A stretch of 64,000 nucleotides of DNA from assembly GCA_020637195.1 (NCBI GenBank), contig JACJWK010000001.1, positions 249,548 through 313,547 on the forward strand, read 5' to 3'. Shown here piece by piece: positions 18,016 through 25,826 of the stretch. Source of the stretch: Microthrixaceae bacterium (GTDB taxonomy: Bacteria; Actinomycetota; Acidimicrobiia; Acidimicrobiales; DATDAH01). Under the pieces are notes generated by a model. That model did not search any database, had not been told where the DNA came from, and saw only the letters and a list, made by a program, of their open reading frames with translations. How positions within the stretch are numbered: the stretch's first letter is position 1; each line of letters opens with the position of its first letter. Made by a program: the position numbers and the translations under genes.

Positions 18016-18056
18016 ACGCGGTGGTGGTTGCCCCCGTCGTCGGCCGCCGGTAAACA

Positions 18057-18072
18057 GATACGGAACCGTTTC
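18057..18072. promoter_or_regulatory. Candidate TetR operator upstream of the efflux gene
   Basis: GATACGGAACCGTTTC is a near-palindrome (12 of 16 positions symmetric, ACGG-aa-CCGT core) 26 bp before the MFS start. This is the expected place and shape of a site for the TetR regulator encoded directly downstream of the pump. A second, looser match (ACGGAAC/GTTTCGT) extends to 18079. Confidence 0.5.
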
Positions 18073-18098
18073 GTTTCGTAACCACACCCGGAGCGCTC

Positions 18099-19706
18099 AT
18101 GGCCCTCGAAACGCCCGACACCCCCGCCCGGCCGAACGACGCGGCCGCGAGCCCCGCATCGGGGCCGGCCGTGGCCGCCGAGCTCGACCCCCGTCGATGG
18201 TGGGCGCTCGCCGTGCTGTGCCTGAGCCTGCTGCTGATCGTGATGGACAACACGATCGTCAACGTGGCACTCCCCACCATCCAACGCGACCTGGACGCCA
18301 CGGGCAGCGAGCTGCAGTGGATCGTCGACGCCTACGTGCTCGTCTTCGCCGGCCTGCTGCTGACGATGGGCAGCCTGGGTGACCGGTTCGGCCGCAAACC
18401 CGCGCTCTCGCTGGGCCTGGTCGTCATGGGCGGGGCGTCGGCCATCTCGGCCTGGTCGAGCGACCCCTCCCACCTGATCTTCTGGCGCGCGGTCATGGGC
18501 ATCGGGGGCGCGCTGATCATGCCCGCCACGCTGTCGATCCTGACCAACGTGTTCACCGACCACCGGGAGCGGGCCCGGGCCATCGCGATCTGGGCCGGCA
18601 CCTCGGGAATGGCGGTGGCCATCGGTCCCGTGACCGGCGGCTGGCTCCTCGACCACTTCTGGTGGGGATCGGTGTTCCTCGTGAACGTGCCCGTGGTCGT
18701 CGTCGCCCTCGTGGCCGGGCACCGGATCATCCCCGACTCGAAGGACCCGCACCCGCCGGCGCTCGACCCGTTCGGGGCCGCACTCTCGATCGTCGGGCTG
18801 GTGACGCTCGTCTGGGCGATCATCGAGGCACCGCAGAAGGGCTGGACCGACCGCACCACGCTCGGCGCGTTCGCCGTCGCGACCGTGCTGCTCGTGGGCT
18901 TCGTCGTCCACGAGCGCCGCAGCGACCACCCCATGCTCGACGTGGGCTTCTTCCGCAATCCCCGCTTCAGCGCCGCCAGCGGGGCGATCACGATGACGTT
19001 CTTCGCCATGTTCGGCACGCTGTTCCTGTTCACCCAGTACATGCAGTTCGTCCTCGGCTACTCGCCCCTCGCCACCGGGGCGCGGTTCATCCCGATGGCC
19101 CTCGTGACCATGGTGGTGGCCCCGTCGAGCGCGCGGATCGTCGAGCGGGTGGGCACCAAGGCGGTGGTGGCCACGGGCCTCACGATGACCAGCGTCGCCC
19201 TCGCCCTCGGCACGTTCCTCACCGCGGGGGGCGGCTACCTCCCGCTGCTCGGCGTGCTGGTGGTCATGGCGGTCGGGATGGGGCTCACCATGGCGCCCGC
19301 CACCGAGTCGATCATGGGGTCGCTGCCGTTGACCAAGGCGGGGGTGGGGTCCGCGGTCAACGACACGACCCGCCAGGTGGGCGGGGCGCTCGGGGTGGCG
19401 GTCATGGGGAGCCTGCTGGCCTCGGCCTACGGCGCCAAGATGGCCGACTTCCTGGCGGGCCTGCCCACGGCGGTGCCCGACGCCGCGGCCTCGGCGATCG
19501 AGGACAGCGTCGGCGCCGCGGTCAACGTGGCCGCCGGGCTCCCCGGGCCTGCCGCGGACGCGCTCACGGGTGCCGCCCGCACGGCGTACGTGGAGGCGAT
19601 GGGGACGTCGCTGTGGCTCGCCGCGGGCGTCGCCCTGCTCGGTGCGATCGTCGCCCTCGTGGCACTCCCGGCCCGCGCGACCGTTCCCGAGGACTCGGCC
19701 GGGTGA
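18099..19706 (+). CDS. DHA2 family MFS drug/H+ antiporter (EmrB/QacA type)
   Basis: A 535-residue transporter with about 14 membrane helices after a 40-residue cytosolic N-terminus. DHA2 signs: LDNTIVNVALP-like MDNTIVNVALPTIQRDL (motif D1), GDRFGRKPAL (motif A) and GTSGMAVAIGPVTGGWLL (motif C, antiporter). It exports hydrophobic or cationic drugs with proton exchange in known members. The TetR gene starts inside its stop codon, and a palindrome lies upstream at 18057, so a self-contained efflux operon repressed by TetR is likely. Confidence 0.92.
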   Translation: MALETPDTPARPNDAAASPASGPAVAAELDPRRWWALAVLCLSLLLIVMDNTIVNVALPTIQRDLDATGSELQWIVDAYVLVFAGLLLTMGSLGDRFGRKPALSLGLVVMGGASAISAWSSDPSHLIFWRAVMGIGGALIMPATLSILTNVFTDHRERARAIAIWAGTSGMAVAIGPVTGGWLLDHFWWGSVFLVNVPVVVVALVAGHRIIPDSKDPHPPALDPFGAALSIVGLVTLVWAIIEAPQKGWTDRTTLGAFAVATVLLVGFVVHERRSDHPMLDVGFFRNPRFSAASGAITMTFFAMFGTLFLFTQYMQFVLGYSPLATGARFIPMALVTMVVAPSSARIVERVGTKAVVATGLTMTSVALALGTFLTAGGGYLPLLGVLVVMAVGMGLTMAPATESIMGSLPLTKAGVGSAVNDTTRQVGGALGVAVMGSLLASAYGAKMADFLAGLPTAVPDAAASAIEDSVGAAVNVAAGLPGPAADALTGAARTAYVEAMGTSLWLAAGVALLGAIVALVALPARATVPEDSAG

Positions 19707-20302
19707 ACGCCCGCGCCGCCGGCGGGCGGGCCCCCGGCCGACCGCTCGACGAGCAGGCCAGCGACGACATCGTCGACGCGGCCGTCGCCCTGGTCGGCGA
19801 GGAGGGGTTCGGCGGCGTCACCGTCGACGGTGTGGCCCGCCGTGCCGGCGTGTCCAAGGCCACCATCTACCGACGGTGGCCGACCAAGGAGGCGCTGCTG
19901 CTCGACGCCGCCCGCTGCCTCACCGGCGATGCCGACGCGCTGCCCGACACCGGGTCGCTGCGCGGCGACCTCCGTGCCCTCTACGCCGGTCTCGTGCCCG
20001 CGCTCCACGACGGGGTGGCCGGTCGGCTGTTGCCCGAGCTCGTGGCCGAGGGGACCCGACGACCCGAGATCCGGGCCCTGCTGGCGGCGTTCTCGGACGA
20101 CCGCCGGCGGCGCTGGCGGGCGGTCGTCGAGCGGGCCGCGGCCCGCGGCGAGCTGGTCGACGGGGTCGACGTCGAGGTCACGGTGGACTGCCTCACCGGT
20201 CCGCTGTTCACCCGGGTCCTGGTCACGGGCCGTCCGCTCGACGACGAGCTGGTCGAGGCCGTGCTCGACGTGGTCCTCGCCGGCGTCGTGCGCCGCCGCT
20301 GA
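19703..20302 (+). CDS. TetR/AcrR family repressor of the adjacent efflux gene
   Basis: A 199-residue regulator. The helix-turn-helix (about 22-68) reads VDGVARRAGVSKATIYRRWP (41-60), typical of TetR. The C-terminal ligand domain is of the TetR_C type seen in regulators of efflux pumps. GTG 19703 overlaps the MFS stop (GTGA), so it is made with the pump it probably represses; the ligand is unknown. A GC palindrome of 14 bp (GGCGCGGCCGCGCC) lies just behind the gene and may terminate it. Confidence 0.9.
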   Translation: MNARAAGGRAPGRPLDEQASDDIVDAAVALVGEEGFGGVTVDGVARRAGVSKATIYRRWPTKEALLLDAARCLTGDADALPDTGSLRGDLRALYAGLVPALHDGVAGRLLPELVAEGTRRPEIRALLAAFSDDRRRRWRAVVERAAARGELVDGVDVEVTVDCLTGPLFTRVLVTGRPLDDELVEAVLDVVLAGVVRRR

Positions 20303-20356
20303 CGCCCGGCGCGGCCGCGCCCGGCACAAGCGGGTCCGGGAGCGCGACGCGTCTTG

Positions 20357-20362
20357 TAGCGT
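20357..20362 (+). promoter_or_regulatory. TAnnnT -10 element of gcvH
   Basis: TAGCGT is 7 nt before ATG 20370. Confidence 0.45.
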
Positions 20363-20369
20363 GCACGCC

Positions 20370-20750
20370 ATGAACATCCCGGACGACCTTCGGTACTCGT
20401 CGGACCACGAGTGGGCCCGCGTGGAGGGTGGCAGGGTCCGCATCGGCATCACCGACTACGCCCAGGACGCCCTCGGCGACGTGGTGTACGTGGACGTGCC
20501 CGAGGTGGGGCGAACCGTCGACGTCAACGACACCTTCAGCGAGGTCGAGTCCACCAAGTCGGTCTCGGACATCTTCGCCCCCGTGGCGGGGACCATCGTC
20601 GAGGTGAACGAGGGGCTCGCGGACGCCCCGGAGCGCCTGAACGAGGACCCGTACGGCGACGGCTGGATCGTGGTGATCGAGGCCAGTGACCCCGCCCAGG
20701 TCGACGCGCTGCTCGACGCCGACGCCTACCGCTCGCTCACCGAGGGTTGA
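20370..20750 (+). CDS. gcvH: Glycine cleavage system H protein
   Basis: GcvH is the lipoylated carrier that shuttles the aminomethyl group between GcvP, GcvT and lipoamide dehydrogenase. The 126-residue protein is full length; the lipoyl lysine is K63 in EVESTKSVSD. It begins the garA-ftsR-DUF151-merR-gcvTP neighbourhood, whose order matches Mycobacterium tuberculosis Rv1826 onward. It probably has its own leaderless promoter. Confidence 0.96.
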   Translation: MNIPDDLRYSSDHEWARVEGGRVRIGITDYAQDALGDVVYVDVPEVGRTVDVNDTFSEVESTKSVSDIFAPVAGTIVEVNEGLADAPERLNEDPYGDGWIVVIEASDPAQVDALLDADAYRSLTEG

Positions 20751-20786
20751 GGTCGGGCGGAGGCGGCATGGGGGAAGGAGCACCAC

Positions 20787-21278
20787 GTGGCTGAGGTCTT
20801 CTGCAACAACTGCGGTCACGGCAACCCCCTGGGCGCGAACTTCTGCTCGTCGTGCGGGGGCCCGCTGGACCTGGCCAACCAGGACAACACCACGGTCACG
20901 TTCCACCCCGAGGATCCCGCCGACCGCCCCGACGACGAGCTCAGCGTCGACCTCGACGACCTGCCCAACGACGTCGGGATGCTCGTGGTGAAGCGGGGGC
21001 CGAAGGCAGGGTCTCGCTTCGCCCTGGCCGAGTCGGTCACCACGGCCGGTCGCCATCCCGAGAGCAACATCTTCCTCGACGACATCACGGTGTCGCGCCG
21101 CCACGCCGAGGTGCGACGCGATGCCGACGAGTACTACGCCAGCGACGTGGGATCGCTCAACGGCACCTACCTGAACCGGGAGCGCATCACGACGCCGACC
21201 CGCCTGGCCAACGGCGACGAGCTCCAGATCGGCAAGTACAAGCTCGTCTTCTTCATGGGCACCGGCGACGGCCCGTGA
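20787..21278 (+). CDS. garA: GarA-like FHA-domain metabolic switch with an N-terminal zinc ribbon
   Basis: In mycobacteria GarA binds and controls 2-oxoglutarate decarboxylase, glutamate dehydrogenase and glutamate synthase until a Ser/Thr kinase phosphorylates its N-terminal ETTS motif. This 163-residue protein has the same FHA domain (about 64-156): VVKRGPKAGSRF, AGRHPESNIFLDDITVSRRH and GSLNGTYLNRE. The TT at 35-36 (QDNTTVTF) is a candidate phospho-site in the right place. Unusually, it starts with a zinc ribbon, C6-x2-C9-x10-C20-x2-C23. GTG 20787 has a good ribosome-binding site (GGGGAAGGAG, 20771-20780). Confidence 0.9.
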   Translation: MAEVFCNNCGHGNPLGANFCSSCGGPLDLANQDNTTVTFHPEDPADRPDDELSVDLDDLPNDVGMLVVKRGPKAGSRFALAESVTTAGRHPESNIFLDDITVSRRHAEVRRDADEYYASDVGSLNGTYLNRERITTPTRLANGDELQIGKYKLVFFMGTGDGP

Positions 21279-21327
21279 GCGCCGGCGCCCGGGCGGCCCG
21301 GTCCCTGCGCAGCGGGGCGCCCGCACG

Positions 21328-22071
21328 ATGAGCGAGCGGTCCCACCTGTCGATCGGCGAGGTGCTCAGCCTGCTCCAAGCGGAGTTCCCCGACGTCACGA
21401 TCTCGAAGATCCGCTTCCTCGAGAGCCAGGGCCTGCTCGACCCCGAGCGCACGCCGTCGGGCTACCGGAAGTTCTACGAGCCCGACGTCGAGCGGTTGCG
21501 CTGGATCCTCCAGCAACAGCGCGAGAACTTCCTGCCGCTCAAGGTGATCAAAGGGCGCCTCGACGAGGCCGGCGACCACGCCGTGCCCGCCGAGCCCCCG
21601 CGCCTGGCCGCGGTGTCACCGCTGGCGGCACCGCCCGAGGCGCCGGCGGCGGCCGACGCCGGCACCGGCGCGCTCGACGCCGGCCCGACCTCGGTCAGCA
21701 TGACCGCCGACGAGCTGGCCCAGGCCACCGGCCTGTCGCTCGACGTGCTGTCCGACCTCGAGCGCTACGGCCTGCTCACGGGTCGGGCGGTGGGTCCGAC
21801 GGTGCTCTACGACCACGATGCGCTGCTCGCCGCCCAGGTGGCTGCGGCGTTCCTGCGTCACGGCATCGAGCCGCGCCACCTGCGGATGTACAAGGTGGCC
21901 GCCGATCGCGAGGCCGGCTTCCTCGAGCAGATCGTCACCCCCGTGCTCAAGCAGCGCAACCCCGCCGCCCGTCGACAGGCGCTCGACACCCTCGAGGAGC
22001 TCACCGCGCTCGGCCAGACCCTGCGCGCCTCGCTCCTGCGCGAGGCGCTGCGCAACCTCGTCGGCCCCTGA
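21328..22071 (+). CDS. ftsR: MerR-family regulator of the FtsR (Rv1828) type
   Basis: A 247-residue actinobacterial MerR protein. The N-terminal winged helix (about 8-75) has SIGEVLSLLQAEFPDVTISK and RFLESQGLLDPERTPSGYR; a Pro/Ala linker leads to a second helix-turn-helix-like domain (about 125-245). FtsR activates ftsZ in Corynebacterium, and the homologue Rv1828 sits in the same place next to garA. The ATG at 21328 follows the garA stop by 49 bp. The symbol rests on synteny and architecture. Confidence 0.85.
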   Translation: MSERSHLSIGEVLSLLQAEFPDVTISKIRFLESQGLLDPERTPSGYRKFYEPDVERLRWILQQQRENFLPLKVIKGRLDEAGDHAVPAEPPRLAAVSPLAAPPEAPAAADAGTGALDAGPTSVSMTADELAQATGLSLDVLSDLERYGLLTGRAVGPTVLYDHDALLAAQVAAAFLRHGIEPRHLRMYKVAADREAGFLEQIVTPVLKQRNPAARRQALDTLEELTALGQTLRASLLREALRNLVGP

Positions 22072-22092
22072 CGGGTCACCTCCCGCCTCGGG

Positions 22093-22098
22093 TAGGTT
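22093..22098 (+). promoter_or_regulatory. TAnnnT -10 element of the DUF151 gene
   Basis: TAGGTT is 6 nt before ATG 22105. Confidence 0.42.
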
Positions 22099-22104
22099 TG
22101 GGGC

Positions 22105-22593
22105 ATGGTCGAGATGGAGCTCGTGGGCGTGCGCGTCGAGCTGCCCACGAACGCGCCCATCGTCCTGCTCCGTGAGAAGGCGGGGGACCGACGGCTGCTT
22201 CCGATCTTCATCGGGGCGCCCGAAGCCACCGCGATCGCGTTCGCGCTCGAGGAGGTCGAGACCCCGCGACCCATGACCCACGACCTGATGAAGGACGTCC
22301 TCGACGACCTCGGTGCCGCGGTCGCCCAGGTCGTCGTGACGGCGCTGAAGGACGCCACGTTCTACGCGGAGCTGCACCTCTCGCTGGGCGGGCGCAGCCA
22401 CCAGGTGTCGAGCCGGCCGTCCGACGCCATCGCCCTGGCGGCACGCACCGGTTCGCCGATCTTCGCCGACGAGGCCGTGCTCGACGAGGCCGGCTACGCC
22501 CTCGAGGAGGAGGACGAGGAGCAGCAGCAGGAAGTGGTGGAGCAGTTCAAGGAGTTCATCGACAACGTGAACCCGGAGGACTTCGCCTCCTGA
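22105..22593 (+). CDS. Bifunctional nuclease domain (DUF151) protein
   Basis: A 162-residue member of DUF151 (Rv1829 type). The family core is complete: LREKAGDRRLLPIFIGAPEA (28-47), then RPMTHDL and RPSDAIALAARTGSPIF. Plant homologues are reported RNases/DNases; the bacterial role is unclear. Its position between two MerR genes in the glycine-cleavage neighbourhood is conserved in Actinobacteria. An acidic C-terminus (EEEDEEQQQE) ends the protein. Confidence 0.9.
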   Translation: MVEMELVGVRVELPTNAPIVLLREKAGDRRLLPIFIGAPEATAIAFALEEVETPRPMTHDLMKDVLDDLGAAVAQVVVTALKDATFYAELHLSLGGRSHQVSSRPSDAIALAARTGSPIFADEAVLDEAGYALEEEDEEQQQEVVEQFKEFIDNVNPEDFAS

Positions 22594-22622
22594 CCGGCGA
22601 CGGACGGCGAGCCGGTCGCGCG

Positions 22623-22655
22623 GATCGCGCGCCCGATCGCGCTCGGCGCGCGATC
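22623..22655 (+). terminator. Strong hairpin, probable terminator after DUF151
   Basis: A perfect 11-bp inverted repeat GATCGCGCGCC / GGCGCGCGATC with an 11-nt loop begins 30 bp after the DUF151 stop and ends just before a new promoter. It would separate the gcvH-DUF151 unit from merR. Confidence 0.6.
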
Positions 22656-22660
22656 ACCCG

Positions 22661-22689
22661 TTGACGGCGCGCGCGCCGAGGCCTACGCT
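22661..22689 (+). promoter_or_regulatory. Consensus-like promoter of the second MerR gene
   Basis: TTGACG, exactly 17 nt, then TACGCT: the best vegetative promoter match I found in the window. It leaves a leader of about 70 nt before GTG 22767. Confidence 0.65.
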
Positions 22690-22766
22690 GCTGGTCACAC
22701 CATCGTAATTCCGCACGTGTCGTTCGGGGTGAGGGCCCCGACCGGTCTGCGGACAAAGGGGCAACC

Positions 22767-23267
<501 letters not shown>

Positions 23268-23317
23268 CCGGGCCGGCGTCGGCCCCATCGGGTGGGTGTC
23301 GCGCCGGGGTCGCACTG

Positions 23318-23323
23318 TACGAT
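23318..23323 (+). promoter_or_regulatory. TAnnnT -10 element of gcvT
   Basis: TACGAT is 7 nt before GTG 23331, which supports that start over the upstream in-frame codon at 23292. Confidence 0.45.
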
Positions 23324-23330
23324 CCGCCGG

Positions 23331-24422
23331 GTGAGCCTGCGGACCTCCCCCCTCGACGCCGAGCACCGCGCCCTCGGGGCGAAGCTCGTCCCGTTCGGCG
23401 GCTGGGACATGCCCCTGAACTACCCCGAGGGCACGCTCGCCGAGCATCGGGCGTGCCGCACCGGTGCCGTGGCGTTCGACGTCAGCCACCTGGGCACCGT
23501 GCGGGTGACCGGCGACGGCGCCCTCGAGCTTTTGCAGCGGGCCCTCACCAACGACCTCACGAAGATCGGCCCCGGCCGGACGCAGTACACCCACCTGCTC
23601 GACCCCGACGATGCCTCCGTGCTCGACGACATCATCGTCTGGTGGGTCGACGAGCACCGCTTCGACGTGATGCCGAACGCGTCCAACACCGATCGGGTCG
23701 TGGCGGCCCTCACCGAGGGTGCGCCCACGACGGTCTCGGCCCACGACGTCACCGGTGAGCGCGCCGTGATCGCCGTGCAGGGTCCCCAGGCCCGCGACCG
23801 GCTGGCCGCGGTGTCGGCCGAGGCGGCAGCGGTGCCCCGGCGCCACGTGCGCACCTTCACCTGGGCGCCCTCCGGCGGCAGGTCCCCGGTCGAGTGCCTC
23901 GTGGCGGGCACCGGCTACACCGGTGAGGACGGCGTCGAGTGCGCGGTGCCCGCCGAGCACGCCCCCGCCTTCTGGCGCGCGGTGCTGGACGCCGGGGTGG
24001 AGCCCGCCGGGCTCGGCGCACGCGACACGTTGCGCCTCGAGGCCGGCCTGCCGCTCCATGGCCACGAGCTCGGGCCGGGCATCACGCCACTGCAGGCCGG
24101 GCTCGGCTGGGTGGTGGCCTGGGGCAAGGGCGACTTCCGGGGCCGGCGCCCGCTGGAGGCCGAGAAGGAGCGCGGGGTCACCCGCCGGCTCCGCGGCCTC
24201 GAGGTCGAGGGTCGCCGCCCGCCCCGGGCCGACCAACCGGTCCTCGTCGACGGCGAGCCGGCCGGGGTCGTCACCAGCGGCAACTTCTCGCCCGTGCTCG
24301 AGCGGGGCATCGCCCTCGCCTTCGTCCCGCCCGCCGTCGACGTGGGTGACGAGGTGGCCATCGACGTCCGGGGCACCGCCGTGCCCGCTCGCGTGGTGGA
24401 CACGCCCTTCGTGGGCGGCTGA
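23331..24422 (+). CDS. gcvT: Glycine cleavage system aminomethyltransferase (T protein)
   Basis: GcvT moves the methylene group from aminomethyl-lipoyl-GcvH to tetrahydrofolate, releasing ammonia. The 363-residue protein opens with the family pattern SPLDAEHRALGAKLVPFGGWDMP and has YTGEDGVE and RDTLRLEAGLPLHGHEL, with the folate-binding acidic residues in place. The length is normal. It starts the gcvT-gcvPA-gcvPB unit. Confidence 0.95.
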   Translation: MSLRTSPLDAEHRALGAKLVPFGGWDMPLNYPEGTLAEHRACRTGAVAFDVSHLGTVRVTGDGALELLQRALTNDLTKIGPGRTQYTHLLDPDDASVLDDIIVWWVDEHRFDVMPNASNTDRVVAALTEGAPTTVSAHDVTGERAVIAVQGPQARDRLAAVSAEAAAVPRRHVRTFTWAPSGGRSPVECLVAGTGYTGEDGVECAVPAEHAPAFWRAVLDAGVEPAGLGARDTLRLEAGLPLHGHELGPGITPLQAGLGWVVAWGKGDFRGRRPLEAEKERGVTRRLRGLEVEGRRPPRADQPVLVDGEPAGVVTSGNFSPVLERGIALAFVPPAVDVGDEVAIDVRGTAVPARVVDTPFVGG

Positions 24423-24476
24423 GCCCGTCGCCCCCACCGTGAACCGACCGACCCGCTGACACAGACAGGAACGCCC

Positions 24477-25826
24477 GTGGGCCACTACGTCCCCCACACC
24501 GACGAGGAGATCGCCGAGATGCTGGCCTTCGTCGGCGTCGACTCGCTCGAAGGCCTCTTCGAGACCATCCCCGCCGCGCTGCGCCTGGTCGCCGGCGACG
24601 ACGGCCGCTACCTCGACCTGCCCGACGGACGCTCCGAGGCCGACGTGCTCGCCGAGATGGGTCGCCTCGCCGCAGCCGACCCCGCCGCCGGCCTCGTCTG
24701 CTTCGCGGGCGCCGGGGCCTACGACCACCAGGTGCCGGCGGCCGTCCGCTCGCTCATGTTCCGCAGCGAGTTCGTCACCGCCTACACGCCCTACCAGCCC
24801 GAGGTGGCCCAGGGCGTCCTGCAGATGCTCTTCGAGTACCAGACCCTCATCAGCCGCCTGACCGGTGTCGGCATCGCCAACGCGTCGCTGTACGACGGCG
24901 CCACGGCGTGCGTGGAGGCGGTGAACCTGGCCGTGGCCGCGTCCAAGGGGCGCCACCGGGTGCTGGTCAGCCGGGGCGTGCACCCGCACTGGCGCGGCAC
25001 CATGGCCACCTTCGCCCGGGGCACGGGCCACGAGCTGGTGGACGTCGCCCTGTCCGAGGACGGCACCACCGCCTGGCCCGACGCCGCCGGCGAGGGGATC
25101 GGGGCCGTGCTCGTCCAGTACCCGAACCACCTCGGCGTCATCGAGGATCTGGCCGCCGCGCGGGCCTGCGCCGACGCCCACGGCGCCCTGCTGCTGGTGG
25201 CCGGCGACCCGGTGTCCGCCGGGTTGTTGGCGACCCCCGGCTCGCTCGGTGCCGACGTCGTCATCGGCGAGGCCCAGCCCTTCGGCACGCCCCTCAGCTT
25301 CGGTGGCCCCTACCTGGGCTACTTCGCCTGTCGGGAGGAGCACGTGCGCCGCCTGCCCGGTCGCCTGGTGGGCGAGACGGTCGACGTCGAGGGGCGGCGG
25401 GCCTACGTCACCACGCTGCGCACCCGCGAGCAGGACATCCGGCGGGAGAAGGCCTCGTCCAACGTCTGCACCAACCAGACGCTCATCGCGGTCGGGTGCA
25501 CGATCGCCCTGTCGTGGCTGGGGACGACCGGTCTGCGCGAGCTGGCGCTGCGCTGCGCCCGGGCCACCCGCTACACGCGGGAGGCGGTGCTCGCGATCGA
25601 CGGCGTCGAGGCCGCCACCACCGCACCGACCCTGCGGGAGTTCGCCGTGCGACTGCCGCTGCCCGCCGCCACGGTCGTCGAGCGCATGGCCGACGAGGGC
25701 TTCCTCGCCGGCGTCGCCCTCGACGAGTCCGACTACGGCGACGGCCTCCTCGTCGCCGCCACCGAGCGGCGCACCAGGGACGAGATCGACCGCTACGCCC
25801 AGGCCCTCGAGAAGGTGATCCGCTGA
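24477..25826 (+). CDS. gcvPA: Glycine dehydrogenase (decarboxylating) subunit 1
   Basis: This is the N-terminal half of a split P protein; it has the PLP-enzyme fold without the lysine. The 449 residues carry YVPHTDEEIAEML, SEFVTAYTPYQPEVAQGVLQ, YDGATACVEA and REQDIRREKASSNVCTNQ. It forms a heterodimer unit with GcvPB to decarboxylate glycine. GTG 24477 has AGGA upstream (24467-24470). Its stop overlaps the gcvPB start, which fits equimolar production. Confidence 0.95.
   Translation: MGHYVPHTDEEIAEMLAFVGVDSLEGLFETIPAALRLVAGDDGRYLDLPDGRSEADVLAEMGRLAAADPAAGLVCFAGAGAYDHQVPAAVRSLMFRSEFVTAYTPYQPEVAQGVLQMLFEYQTLISRLTGVGIANASLYDGATACVEAVNLAVAASKGRHRVLVSRGVHPHWRGTMATFARGTGHELVDVALSEDGTTAWPDAAGEGIGAVLVQYPNHLGVIEDLAAARACADAHGALLLVAGDPVSAGLLATPGSLGADVVIGEAQPFGTPLSFGGPYLGYFACREEHVRRLPGRLVGETVDVEGRRAYVTTLRTREQDIRREKASSNVCTNQTLIAVGCTIALSWLGTTGLRELALRCARATRYTREAVLAIDGVEAATTAPTLREFAVRLPLPAATVVERMADEGFLAGVALDESDYGDGLLVAATERRTRDEIDRYAQALEKVIR

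Noticed and set aside
23268..23330. Glycine riboswitch before gcvT
   Set aside because: Only 63 nt separate the genes and a -10 element lies 7 nt before the start, leaving no room for the aptamer. None was seen before gcvH or gcvPA either.
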